The notes beneath the pieces are model-generated. The model worked only from the letters and a program-made list of their open reading frames with translations. It did no database searches and was not told the origin of the DNA. Of a stretch of DNA of 39,834 nt, positions 24,239-31,798 are shown in pieces. This DNA is from Candidatus Woesearchaeota archaeon (GTDB lineage Archaea; Nanobdellota; Nanobdellia; Woesearchaeales; JAHWHD01). The position numbers and the translations under genes were made by a program. Every line of letters begins with the position of its first letter. Position 1 is the stretch's first letter. The stretch spans positions 1-39,834 of the forward strand of contig JAHWHD010000079.1 in NCBI GenBank assembly GCA_019323525.1, written 5' to 3'.

Positions 24239-24433
24239 CTACAATTCTTTAACTTTTATACATTTCACAGGACAACCAGATTCTGCGTCCTTGTTACAGT
24301 CTGCATCGCTTTGCTTCTTTTTAGGTTTTGCCTTTCCATCATCACCCATCTCCCAGTTATCTGGGCATACTGCAACGCAAGCACCGCAACTTATGCACTT
24401 ATCATGATCCTGTGTCACTTCATATTTTGCCAT
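24239..24433 (-). CDS. Ferredoxin
   Basis: 64 aa. Cys13, Cys16, Cys19 and Cys23 (CISCGACVAVC) plus later Cys46, Cys54 and Cys58. The first three plus the Cys before the C-terminal Pro (GCPVKC) would bind one 4Fe-4S cluster, as in monocluster archaeal ferredoxins; a Lys-rich insert (KAKPKKKQ) separates them. AGGTGATATAA precedes the ATG. Third in an operon after the zinc-ribbon and glutaredoxin genes (9 nt gap). It could serve the Fdh-like enzyme. Confidence 0.92.
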   Translation of the reverse strand: MAKYEVTQDHDKCISCGACVAVCPDNWEMGDDGKAKPKKKQSDADCNKDAESGCPVKCIKVKEL

Positions 24434-24442
24434 TTATATCAC

Positions 24443-24676
24443 CTAAATATTCAATAACTCTCTTAACCTTGGTTCATCAAACCCTACAACTACCTCTTCA
24501 TCTACAAGTATGACAGGAACCCCTTGCTGGCCAGACTTTTCAATCATCTCTTTTGCAGCCTCCTGGTCAACTGAAACATCCCTTTCTTCATATTCTATCT
24601 TGTTCTCTGTCAGAAACTCTTTAGCCATCTTACAATAAGGGCACGTAGGTGTTGTGAAGACAATTACATTTACCAT
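24443..24676 (-). CDS. Glutaredoxin-like thiol oxidoreductase
   Basis: 77 aa thioredoxin fold. Active site CPYC at residues 12-15 (TTPTCPYCKMA), cis-Pro in GVPVILV and GFDEPRL near the C-terminus, as in NrdH/glutaredoxin-like proteins. It reduces disulfides in the cytoplasm; the electron donor is not evident. GGTGG lies before the ATG. Between a zinc-ribbon and a ferredoxin gene. Confidence 0.92.
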   Translation of the reverse strand: MVNVIVFTTPTCPYCKMAKEFLTENKIEYEERDVSVDQEAAKEMIEKSGQQGVPVILVDEEVVVGFDEPRLRELLNI

Positions 24677-24685
24677 TCTACCACC

Positions 24686-24796
24686 TTAATCATCATCTTC
24701 ATAATCAGGTATAAACTCGTCCATCAACATATCTTCACCACAGCATTCTCCTTGTTCTGAAGCTGTCCTTCCACAGTTTTTACAGATATATACCAT
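24686..24796 (-). CDS. Mini rubredoxin-like zinc ribbon
   Basis: 36 aa, MVYICKNCGRTASEQGECCG onward with an acidic tail. Cys5, Cys8, Cys18 and Cys19 give a CxxC...CC metal site, with a Cys pair instead of a second CxxC. A TATA box 28 nt upstream makes it the leaderless first gene of the glutaredoxin-ferredoxin operon. Possibly an electron or metal carrier; function not known. Confidence 0.75.
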   Translation of the reverse strand: MVYICKNCGRTASEQGECCGEDMLMDEFIPDYEDDD

Positions 24797-24818
24797 ACAA
24801 AGAAATCGAAAATTAATC

Positions 24819-24828
24819 GTATATAAAT
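24819..24828 (-). promoter_or_regulatory. TATA box of the redox operon
   Basis: Minus-strand ATTTATATAC centred 28 nt before the ATG at 24796. Confidence 0.6.
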
Positions 24829-24884
24829 CTTTTGGAAAAGAGGTTAAGAAATAAAATCAAAATAAAAAAAATCAAATTAAAGCA

Positions 24885-24995
24885 TTATTTCTTCTTTTTA
24901 GCTTTTTTCTTGGTAGCTTTCTTTTTAACTGCTTTTTTCTTTGCAGGCTTCTTTTTAGCAACCTTTTTCTTTGTTCCGCAACAACCGCATGCCAT
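24885..24995 (-). CDS. Cys-start Lys/Ala-rich mini-protein
   Basis: 36 aa: MACGCCGTKKK followed by AKKKPAKKKAVKKKATKKK. GGAGGTTG at 25001-25008, overlapping the NAD kinase stop, sets the start. A tri-Cys head (CGCCG) on a polybasic tail suggests metal or thiol chemistry next to nucleic acid; this is a guess. Last gene of the envelope/NAD kinase cluster. Related in composition to the proteins at 9025 and 15871. Confidence 0.75.
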   Translation of the reverse strand: MACGCCGTKKKVAKKKPAKKKAVKKKATKKKAKKKK

Positions 24996-25007
24996 TCTAT
25001 CAACCTC

Positions 25008-25700
25008 CTAATATCTCTTTATTTTCAAGTTATAACCCTTGAGCTTTATCAACCTGGCAGGTTTTGATTTTTGTATCACTACAGAGTCTCCCTTGTTTAG
25101 CTTTACTACCTCCTTGACGCAGTCAACTGCAAGTAAACCAGGCCCCCTGATCACCTTAACCCGAACTGCGCGATTATCTGCTATCACAAAATTTTTCTTC
25201 CCGCTAGTTGCGTTATTTATTGCAATGCCTATCCCTGTTTTGAAAGTTTTTCTTGAAATAGAATAAAAATAAGCGCTCGAACCATACGGTGTTGCAATAA
25301 CAACACCGTCGCCTATGTAGGAATCATGAAGTCCATCTAGTCTAACCTCGTATCTAAGCGCGCAAGGAGGCACATAATGAATATTAACATCATTCATAGC
25401 ATAGAACTTCTTACCTTTAACATCAACCTGTAGCTTCATAAACTTCTGCACTTCAAACCTTTTCTCTCTAAGAGTGTTCAGTATCATTGCAAAGTTATGC
25501 TCTTTACAATTCTTGCAGGAACTGCTGTGATAAAGCAACAACTTTGGAACGCCAGGAAACTTCTGCTCAGCATACAAAAAAGTACCATCTCCGCCAAAAG
25601 CAATAACAACATCAGGACCCTTTGCCACTTTTTTCAAACCATGTTTAGCAAGCCATTTACTTATGAAATCCTTTCCTTTAGAAACAACAGCTACCTTCAT
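25008..25700 (-). CDS. nadK: NAD kinase
   Basis: 230 aa, shorter than the usual 250-300. It has the ATP/PPi motif GGDGT at residues 36-40 and the conserved IGDGVVIATPYGSSAYFYS. The NE motif reads ND (MNDVNIH). An unusual Cys pair CKNC follows the GGDGT domain (LLYHSSSCKNCKEH). It phosphorylates NAD to NADP in the cytoplasm. Seven nt downstream of lgt, so in the same operon. Confidence 0.9.
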   Translation of the reverse strand: MKVAVVSKGKDFISKWLAKHGLKKVAKGPDVVIAFGGDGTFLYAEQKFPGVPKLLLYHSSSCKNCKEHNFAMILNTLREKRFEVQKFMKLQVDVKGKKFYAMNDVNIHYVPPCALRYEVRLDGLHDSYIGDGVVIATPYGSSAYFYSISRKTFKTGIGIAINNATSGKKNFVIADNRAVRVKVIRGPGLLAVDCVKEVVKLNKGDSVVIQKSKPARLIKLKGYNLKIKRY

Positions 25701-25707
25701 AAGTGAA

Positions 25708-26502
25708 TTATTGTTTATTGTGTTTATTAAGTTTATGTTTTTTTTGTATCAAGTACAAAAACACCAACCCAACCACAACCATGATAGCTGTCAGAATCTG
25801 TCCCATTGTCATCCATCCAAAGAAATACCCTAGCTGAGAATCAGGCTGTCTAAAAAACTCGATTGTAAACCTAAAGGCACCGTAAAATGTAACAAACATC
25901 CAGAACAAGAACCCGCGCGGTAAATCTTTCTTCCGTATGCTCCAAAGAATCAAGAAAATAACAAGGTTCTTGAAACTTTCGTACAGCTGCGATGGATGCC
26001 TAAACCCATCAGCATCCTGGAACTTGAACGCCCACGGAACATCTGTAACTCTGCCCCATAACTCTCCGTTGATAAAATTACCAATCCTGCCCAACATCAA
26101 GCCCAGAGCAACTGGAATAACCAAGATATCTGCAATATCATAAAAATGTATCTTCTTAAGCCTGCAAAAAACAATACCTGCAACCACAGCTCCTATCAAT
26201 CCTCCATGGAAACTTAAGCCTCCCTTCCAGAAGAAGAGGATATGTAAAGGATTGCTCAGGTAAAACCAAGGATTATAGACAAAGACATAGATCAGCCTTG
26301 CACCAACAAGCACAGCTATGATAAACCAGAGAAAGAAATCATCAACATCCTTTCTTGAGATACTAAGATTCCTCTCCTTAACAAGATATTGCACAAAAAA
26401 ATACGCAATTATGAACCCAAGCACAAAGATTATTCCGTACCAATAGACCTCTAACCCGAACAAAGAAAATGCTACTGGGTCAAGGTTATGATAAAATACC
26501 AT
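25708..26502 (-). CDS. lgt: Prolipoprotein diacylglyceryl transferase
   Basis: 264 aa with about seven membrane helices. Family motifs are intact: WKGGLSFHGGLIGA (essential His), GRIGNFINGELWGR (the Lgt signature, with Arg and Asn), HPSQLYES and FRFTIEFFRQPD. It moves a diacylglyceryl group from phospholipid to the lipobox Cys. In archaea, with ether lipids and usually no Lgt, its donor would differ. It sits between a DsbD-like gene (39 nt upstream) and nadK. LspA, the next pathway step, is at 12314. Confidence 0.95.
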   Translation of the reverse strand: MVFYHNLDPVAFSLFGLEVYWYGIIFVLGFIIAYFFVQYLVKERNLSISRKDVDDFFLWFIIAVLVGARLIYVFVYNPWFYLSNPLHILFFWKGGLSFHGGLIGAVVAGIVFCRLKKIHFYDIADILVIPVALGLMLGRIGNFINGELWGRVTDVPWAFKFQDADGFRHPSQLYESFKNLVIFLILWSIRKKDLPRGFLFWMFVTFYGAFRFTIEFFRQPDSQLGYFFGWMTMGQILTAIMVVVGLVFLYLIQKKHKLNKHNKQ

Positions 26503-26541
26503 GAGATTAGAAAAATAAAAAGAGTTTTTAAGGGTTTTGGT

Positions 26542-27783
26542 CTAGAACCAACCTAATATCAAGGCCAAACCAAGACCAAGCAACAATAAGCCCATAACAA
26601 GTTTCATCACATTCTTCTTCTTCTGTCTCCAGGTCTCAATATGCTCAGCTTTCATTCCCATTGTAACCACGAATATTATCACAACCAACGGCAGTATGAA
26701 CATCAAGTTGTAAAGCAGCAAGCTAGGAATAGCAGCCACCCTTGTGCCTGTATTAGCGAGCAATGCAAGTATAGCTAGGTAAACCCCGCCTGTGCACGGG
26801 AGCTCAAACATTGAAACTATAAAGCCAAGTACAAGAGCCGCAGGTATATTTGCTCTTCTTGTCCAGCTCTCAATAACACCCTTCTTGCTCTCAGGGATCT
26901 TAAGAGAGAAACCTTTTCCATACCAGAAATAATCCTTTATATTAACAGCACCGGCAAATATGGCGAACAAAGCAGCCACTATTAATACTATCCTTGACAT
27001 GCCTGTTAACTGTATCGCGCTTAACAACCCTAAACCTGCCAGGAAATAAGTTGCATAGACTGCAAAAGTATAAGCCACACCTGCTTTCACCATCCTTTTC
27101 TTTGTACTTGAAACTTCTAATAGGAAAGTTAGCAGGAAGATGAGAACTGCAAAAGCGCAAGGGTTGATACCGTCAATCAATCCAGCACCCAAAATCAAAG
27201 GCAGTGTCACCTTTGACCTGTCCTTGAACCCAGGGATTATAGAACTCACATCTGTCTTGTTATATTCTGGAACTTTGTGGCAGGTCATTGCAGCAGGCAA
27301 TGGACATACACTGTCCCCTGAATCAAGAAGCCTTTGGATTTCAGGCTCGAGATTCTCCTTAATCTGGTCTGAACCCATAAAGAACTTATCATCAATAGCA
27401 ATCAGAGGAATTCCCCTGTCAGCTAAAGGTATATCCTGTATACCACAATAGGTACTGTAAAGCTGGTAATTCTTTAGATTTTTATAAACCTCTAACCTGT
27501 TAAGATGTATATCTTCACCATATTTTTCTTCGATTTCATCAATTAAAGGCTTGATTTTTGCACACTGCGAACATCCATCACCATAGAAATAGATAATACA
27601 GATTGAATCTTCATACCCTTCAAGAAGGTCGCTCTCAAAATCAGAACTCAGAGCTGTATAAAGGTCAAAACCAGAACCAACTGTACAGGTATCATCGGCT
27701 CCATCGCAAGTATCTGCAGCGCCAACTGCTGTTAAGACTAACAGAAATATCAAGATTGTTGATAGTGGTAGTTTTTTGTTCAT
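26542..27783 (-). CDS. Thioredoxin-DsbD/CcdA-like membrane protein
   Basis: 413 aa. Signal peptide (1-22), an extracytoplasmic thioredoxin-like domain with Cys71/Cys74 (DGCSQCAK) and a cis-Pro (RGIPLIA), then a six- to seven-helix DsbD/CcdA core. The core Cys pair is in GINPCAFAV and MFELPCTGG. CcdA/DsbD proteins pass electrons from cytoplasmic thioredoxin to the outside; here the receiving domain is fused N-terminally. Follows the DsbA-like gene by 40 nt, so both likely form an extracellular disulfide-handling pair. Confidence 0.9.
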   Translation of the reverse strand: MNKKLPLSTILIFLLVLTAVGAADTCDGADDTCTVGSGFDLYTALSSDFESDLLEGYEDSICIIYFYGDGCSQCAKIKPLIDEIEEKYGEDIHLNRLEVYKNLKNYQLYSTYCGIQDIPLADRGIPLIAIDDKFFMGSDQIKENLEPEIQRLLDSGDSVCPLPAAMTCHKVPEYNKTDVSSIIPGFKDRSKVTLPLILGAGLIDGINPCAFAVLIFLLTFLLEVSSTKKRMVKAGVAYTFAVYATYFLAGLGLLSAIQLTGMSRIVLIVAALFAIFAGAVNIKDYFWYGKGFSLKIPESKKGVIESWTRRANIPAALVLGFIVSMFELPCTGGVYLAILALLANTGTRVAAIPSLLLYNLMFILPLVVIIFVVTMGMKAEHIETWRQKKKNVMKLVMGLLLLGLGLALILGWF

Positions 27784-27823
27784 GTTAAGAAAAAAATAAA
27801 AGGTTTAAAAAAAATAAAAGATT

Positions 27824-29101
27824 TTATCCACACTGAGCTGCTGAATCAGTTCCTCCTGCTGCTACCTCAAACCCAAAACCAGCTGACGGACTTGTAGAGG
27901 TAAGCTCTTCATCACATTCTTCTGGTTGTTCATCAAACCCGTAACAGACAGTTTTCAAAAGACTGGCAGGGTCTCTTGCAGTCTCAACTTTCAGACCGTT
28001 CAACAACAGCGTAGGAGATCCTGAGACTCCACCTTTCTCAGCAAGTTCCTTATCAATGTTGAAAGGCGGGAAGTTCCCCATCCAAGTTGTCTTGTCCTCA
28101 AAGCTAGCTGTGACCTCATACTCTTCATCAGCTTCCTCAACGCAAGCTTCAAGAGCATCTGTATCAATCTCAACTTCTTCTAGGCAAGTCTCACCGTCTC
28201 CTTCTTTAAGGAAACACTTGAGGTACGGTATAAGCTTATCCTCTTGCTCTTTCTGGATACAATACTGGTTAAGCTCTTCATAAAGTTCTTTATCACCGTG
28301 CATTGCATAATGTACGAATCTCAGGTTAAAGTCTATCTTGTCACCAAGGAGTTCAACTACTGGTATCATACCTTTCTCGATCTGTGTACCGAACGGACAA
28401 TGGGACATCACGAACATATCGACTACAGGCACTTCCTTCTTTTCCATGCAAGCAAGCTCTGCTTTACAATCCTCGTCATCACAATCAACTAATCCATCAT
28501 CATTGTCATCTACACCATTATCGCACTTCTCTCCATATGGATCGTATGTTGAACCTACTGACTGAGGATTAATCATGTAGACATCATCCACATTGATCAA
28601 GGCAGCCTGTACCTGTGCATAAGACTCATGCTCTGCCACATTATCAGTGAAAAGATACGCAGGCAGGTACTTTAACTCATACTTCTCGTAAAGCGCTTTT
28701 CCTTCTTTAGTGTTAAAATCAACCTCAACAATCTTAATTCCTGGGAACAGTTGTTCAGTTGTCTGCACTATCCTAGTAGGATCGCACTCCTCGCACGTGT
28801 TATCGTTTAATACAGTAAAAGTTAGATCTCCTGCTTCTCCTGTCTCAGTTGCAACAACATCAGTTGCAGCTCCTGTCACTTCAACATCATTTCCTCCAAA
28901 ACTCCAATCCCTGAACCCTGCAGTGAAAACTGAAAGTGCAAGAGCAACCACTAGAACACCAACAATTGCCCACAAACCAATTGAACCTTTCTTTGTTTTT
29001 TCATGATATTTAGGTTCCTTTGGCTTTTTTTCAGGTTCATCAAATACAGTAGAATTCATTGAATCTGAATCCATAGCTTCTTCGTTATTAAATTCTTCCA
29101 T
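27824..29101 (-). CDS. Membrane-anchored DsbA/thioredoxin-like double-domain protein
   Basis: 425 aa. A 40-residue charged cytoplasmic N-terminus and one membrane helix (41-62) are followed by two thioredoxin-type domains. The first has Cys103/Cys106 (NTCEECDP) and LPAYLF; the second has MSHCPFGTQ (single Cys235) and the cis-Pro loop SGSPTLLLNG. A Cys/Asp-rich linker (CDNGVDDNDDGLVDCDDEDC) looks like a Ca-binding or disulfide-stapled loop seen in bacterial surface proteins. The C-terminal tail ends in AAQCG. Likely a thiol-disulfide oxidoreductase outside the membrane. First gene of the operon running to nadK. Confidence 0.88.
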   Translation of the reverse strand: MEEFNNEEAMDSDSMNSTVFDEPEKKPKEPKYHEKTKKGSIGLWAIVGVLVVALALSVFTAGFRDWSFGGNDVEVTGAATDVVATETGEAGDLTFTVLNDNTCEECDPTRIVQTTEQLFPGIKIVEVDFNTKEGKALYEKYELKYLPAYLFTDNVAEHESYAQVQAALINVDDVYMINPQSVGSTYDPYGEKCDNGVDDNDDGLVDCDDEDCKAELACMEKKEVPVVDMFVMSHCPFGTQIEKGMIPVVELLGDKIDFNLRFVHYAMHGDKELYEELNQYCIQKEQEDKLIPYLKCFLKEGDGETCLEEVEIDTDALEACVEEADEEYEVTASFEDKTTWMGNFPPFNIDKELAEKGGVSGSPTLLLNGLKVETARDPASLLKTVCYGFDEQPEECDEELTSTSPSAGFGFEVAAGGTDSAAQCG

Positions 29102-29183
29102 GTAACCACCCTCTATTTTATTTTACGCATATGTTTAAAACAATCATTTATATGTTTTTCTATGGGTTTTAAATCCTTTGGAA

Positions 29184-29789
29184 CTATATTCTATGGTACT
29201 GGGTTTTCTTAGGAGTACTTACTTTTCTCCTGTGAGCAGCCCTTTTGCTAGGCCTTAGACCTTCAGCGCCCTTACCCTTTCTCCTTAAGCCCCTGCTCTT
29301 TGCACCAGCTCCTGTAAGTCCTCTAAAAACCCTGCCCCGCTTCTTTGTGATCCAGCTGATATTCTTATCATTCACGATCGCAGGATGCGCCCTATCAACA
29401 AGTATAATCTCAAACCAGTAATATTGGCCGTCCTTTGCAACTACATAACTATTAAGCACTTCGCAGTTCGGATAGACTTTATTGGCTCTCTCCTCTGCAA
29501 TCTGTTGATAGCTCTTGTCAAGGCTCAGCTTGTGACGTTGCGCCTTAGGCCTTCTCCCGCCCAAAGTGTGAGGCCTTTCATGACCGCCTCTGATAACCTT
29601 CTGCCTTACAACAACAAAACCTGGTTTTGCTTTATATCCAAGAGAACGAGCCCTGTCAAGCCTTGTAGGATGTTCAAGCCTTACTGTTACAGGCTCCTTA
29701 CGCCATTTAATGATTCGCTCACGCATAAGTTCAGGCATATTAGCCTGCGGTCGTTTCCAAAGATTACGAATATGTTTATACATTCCCAT
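29184..29789 (-). CDS. rpl15e: Large ribosomal subunit protein eL15 (L15e)
   Basis: 201 aa, normal length. Motifs MYKHIRNLWKRP, PTRLDRARSLGYKAKPGFVV, RRPKAQRHKLSLDKSYQQIA and the C-terminal AKSRGLRRKGKGAEGLRPS. Binds 23S rRNA. GGAGGC at 29798-29803 is 8 nt before the ATG, which decides the start. The leader may be long if transcription starts from the distal TATA box at 29893. Confidence 0.97.
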   Translation of the reverse strand: MGMYKHIRNLWKRPQANMPELMRERIIKWRKEPVTVRLEHPTRLDRARSLGYKAKPGFVVVRQKVIRGGHERPHTLGGRRPKAQRHKLSLDKSYQQIAEERANKVYPNCEVLNSYVVAKDGQYYWFEIILVDRAHPAIVNDKNISWITKKRGRVFRGLTGAGAKSRGLRRKGKGAEGLRPSKRAAHRRKVSTPKKTQYHRI

Positions 29790-29892
29790 TTTTGATAGCC
29801 TCCATTGGTTCTTTAGTACTTTATACGTATTTTACTTCTTGGCTTCAGGTAAGCTACTACCCACATTGCCTTAACATGCTCTCATGCAGGTT

Positions 29893-29902
29893 ATTTATAA
29901 AT
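29893..29902. promoter_or_regulatory. Symmetrical TATA box between L15e and the 29958 gene
   Basis: ATTTATAAAT reads the same on both strands, so it could serve both divergent genes: L15e with an about 75-80-nt leader, the 29958 gene with about 35 nt. A closer TATA-like site for L15e (about 29820-29830) would put the start in the Shine-Dalgarno sequence. Confidence 0.5.
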
Positions 29903-29957
29903 GTTTGTATACTTAAGTACAAAAATTAATTTATTATCTAAATTATTTCCCTGCAAT

Positions 29958-30509
29958 ATGTACGAGAATGTCCATTACCTTGATGTTGATCCAGACAATA
30001 TAATAGACCCTGATAAGCTAGACCCCGTAATCGCTGAAAGGTTCATGGTACTTAACGAAAGGGAAAAAGACCTTGTCATCAAATTCTTTGAAAGGTATTA
30101 TGGTAATCCAAAGATAAAAGAGATTGTCCTAGGACTTCCAGACCCTCCAAAAAGGAGAAACCTGGAAAGTATAGACCTTGCTGTTGTAGCTCCTGATGCA
30201 AAAATTGCAAACTTCTTCAAAGACGTTATAGGGTTCTACACCTGCTTTCACATGTCTGATATATGGGAACCGACAAGGCATTTCTTCCCAAGATTAGAGA
30301 TTGACCAAAGACCTGGCCAAATAATATTATCAGGCAAATGTCTTTACAGCCCCAAACGAATGATAAAACCCTTAGAAAGAATCGCCAGAAAAGGTTACAT
30401 ATTCTGTAACATGGCAGTCCTTGTCTGTCCTGACGGAGACAAACCTGAAGAGTTCAGAAAAGGGAAGACACTTTATACACTTGTAAAACAACAAGATTTA
30501 AATAAGTGA
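29958..30509 (+). CDS. Hypothetical protein, 183 aa
   Basis: The start MYENVHYLDVDPDN is preferred over an upstream in-frame ATG that lies inside the promoter. The chain is soluble, mixed alpha/beta, with LNEREKDLVIKFFERYYGNP, SIDLAVVAPDAKIANFFKDV and SPKRMIKPLERIARKGYIFC. No family recognised. The next gene (ZIP transporter) starts 18 nt later with its own TATA-like ATTTAAATAAG at about 30498-30508. Confidence 0.65.
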   Translation: MYENVHYLDVDPDNIIDPDKLDPVIAERFMVLNEREKDLVIKFFERYYGNPKIKEIVLGLPDPPKRRNLESIDLAVVAPDAKIANFFKDVIGFYTCFHMSDIWEPTRHFFPRLEIDQRPGQIILSGKCLYSPKRMIKPLERIARKGYIFCNMAVLVCPDGDKPEEFRKGKTLYTLVKQQDLNK

Positions 30510-30527
30510 TAATAAAAATTTTATTCT

Positions 30528-31301
30528 ATGTTAGAGATTTGGCTTTACTCTATAATTTCTGTGATCGTTGTTAGTTTAATATCTTTCATAGGGATATTCG
30601 CATTAGCGCTTAAGAGAAAATCCCTCGACAAACTCGTCCTATTCCTTGTAAGCTTTGCAGCAGGCGCATTGTTCGGTGGAGCTATCCTGCACCTTCTTCC
30701 CGAGATTGTAGAGGAAGCAGGTTTTGGTCTTGACATAAGTGCATACTTTCTTTCAGGAATCTTAATATTCTTTATACTTGAAAAATTCATACACTGGAGA
30801 CACTGCCACAAGAACCCTGAGGTTTGCGAGGAACATTCGTTAAAGCACAAGCCGAGATCTGTAGCGTACATGATAATTGTAGGAGACGGAGTTCACAACT
30901 TTATCGATGGGATGGTCATTGCAGCCAGCTACCTGCTAAGCATTCCTTTAGGGATCGCAACTACATTGGCTGTTCTGTTCCATGAGATACCTCAGGAGAT
31001 AGGCGACTTTGGAGTCCTTGTCCACGGCGGTTTTACAAAGAAAAAAGCGCTTGTGATGAACTTTCTCTCAGCATTAACAGCTGTGATTGGTGCAGTTGTA
31101 ATATTGATAGTAGGCAAAAGTTTCACTAACATTACACTGTTCCTCATACCTTTCACAGCAGGAGGCTTCATCTATATTGCCGGCTCTGACCTGATCCCTG
31201 AACTTCACAGGGAGACAAAGATTTCGAAATCATTGCTGCAGTTCACTGGAATTATTATTGGAATCCTGGTGATGGTGCTGCTATTGATAATAAACGGATA
31301 A
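30528..31301 (+). CDS. ZIP-family metal transporter
   Basis: 257 aa, eight predicted helices. The metal path is in VGDGVHNFIDGM (helix 4) and VLFHEIPQEIGDFGVL (helix 5), the ZIP signature. A His/Cys-rich loop (HWRHCHKNPEVCEEH) between helices 3 and 4 is the usual metal-sensing loop. Imports Zn or other divalent metals. The flavodoxin gene begins 1 nt after its stop, so they form an operon. Confidence 0.95.
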   Translation: MLEIWLYSIISVIVVSLISFIGIFALALKRKSLDKLVLFLVSFAAGALFGGAILHLLPEIVEEAGFGLDISAYFLSGILIFFILEKFIHWRHCHKNPEVCEEHSLKHKPRSVAYMIIVGDGVHNFIDGMVIAASYLLSIPLGIATTLAVLFHEIPQEIGDFGVLVHGGFTKKKALVMNFLSALTAVIGAVVILIVGKSFTNITLFLIPFTAGGFIYIAGSDLIPELHRETKISKSLLQFTGIIIGILVMVLLLIING

Positions 31302-31302
31302 A

Positions 31303-31749
31303 ATGAAGATCAACATAATTTACTTTTCAAAGACAGGGAACACAAAAAAGGTGCTGGATGCTATTGCTTCTGTCTTAAAACTTAAACACCAGGTTAGACT
31401 TATTGAAGTATCTGAAGCAAAACCCGAAGACGCTAATGCAGACTTGGTTGGGTTTGCTTCTGGGATCTATGCTTTTAATGTCGCAAGAAAACTGTTAAAG
31501 TATGTCCAGTCCCTGCCCACGATAGAGAAAAAAGCTTTCATAGTGTCAACAAGCGGAGCTGGGAACATTGGTTTTCATAAAAAAATTAAAAAGCTGTTAA
31601 CTGAAAAAGGGTTTAATGTAGTTAACGAGTTCTGCTGCAAAGGATACGACAACTGGGGACCGTTCAAGATAATGGGCGGGTTTAACAAAGGACGCCCTAA
31701 TGAACAAGATCTTGAAAAGGCAAAGGATTTTGCAAAATCTATTTTCTAG
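31303..31749 (+). CDS. Flavodoxin-like protein
   Basis: 148 aa. N-terminal FMN phosphate loop YFSKTGNTKKVLDAI at residues 7-21, then GFASGIYAF and VSTSGAGNIGF loops around the isoalloxazine. Typical flavodoxin size. It carries electrons in the cytoplasm. Immediately downstream of the ZIP transporter gene. Confidence 0.9.
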   Translation: MKINIIYFSKTGNTKKVLDAIASVLKLKHQVRLIEVSEAKPEDANADLVGFASGIYAFNVARKLLKYVQSLPTIEKKAFIVSTSGAGNIGFHKKIKKLLTEKGFNVVNEFCCKGYDNWGPFKIMGGFNKGRPNEQDLEKAKDFAKSIF

Positions 31750-31798
31750 TATATAAAGTTTTAATAAAAGTGTTTTGGTTCCAGCTACAGGTGAGATT

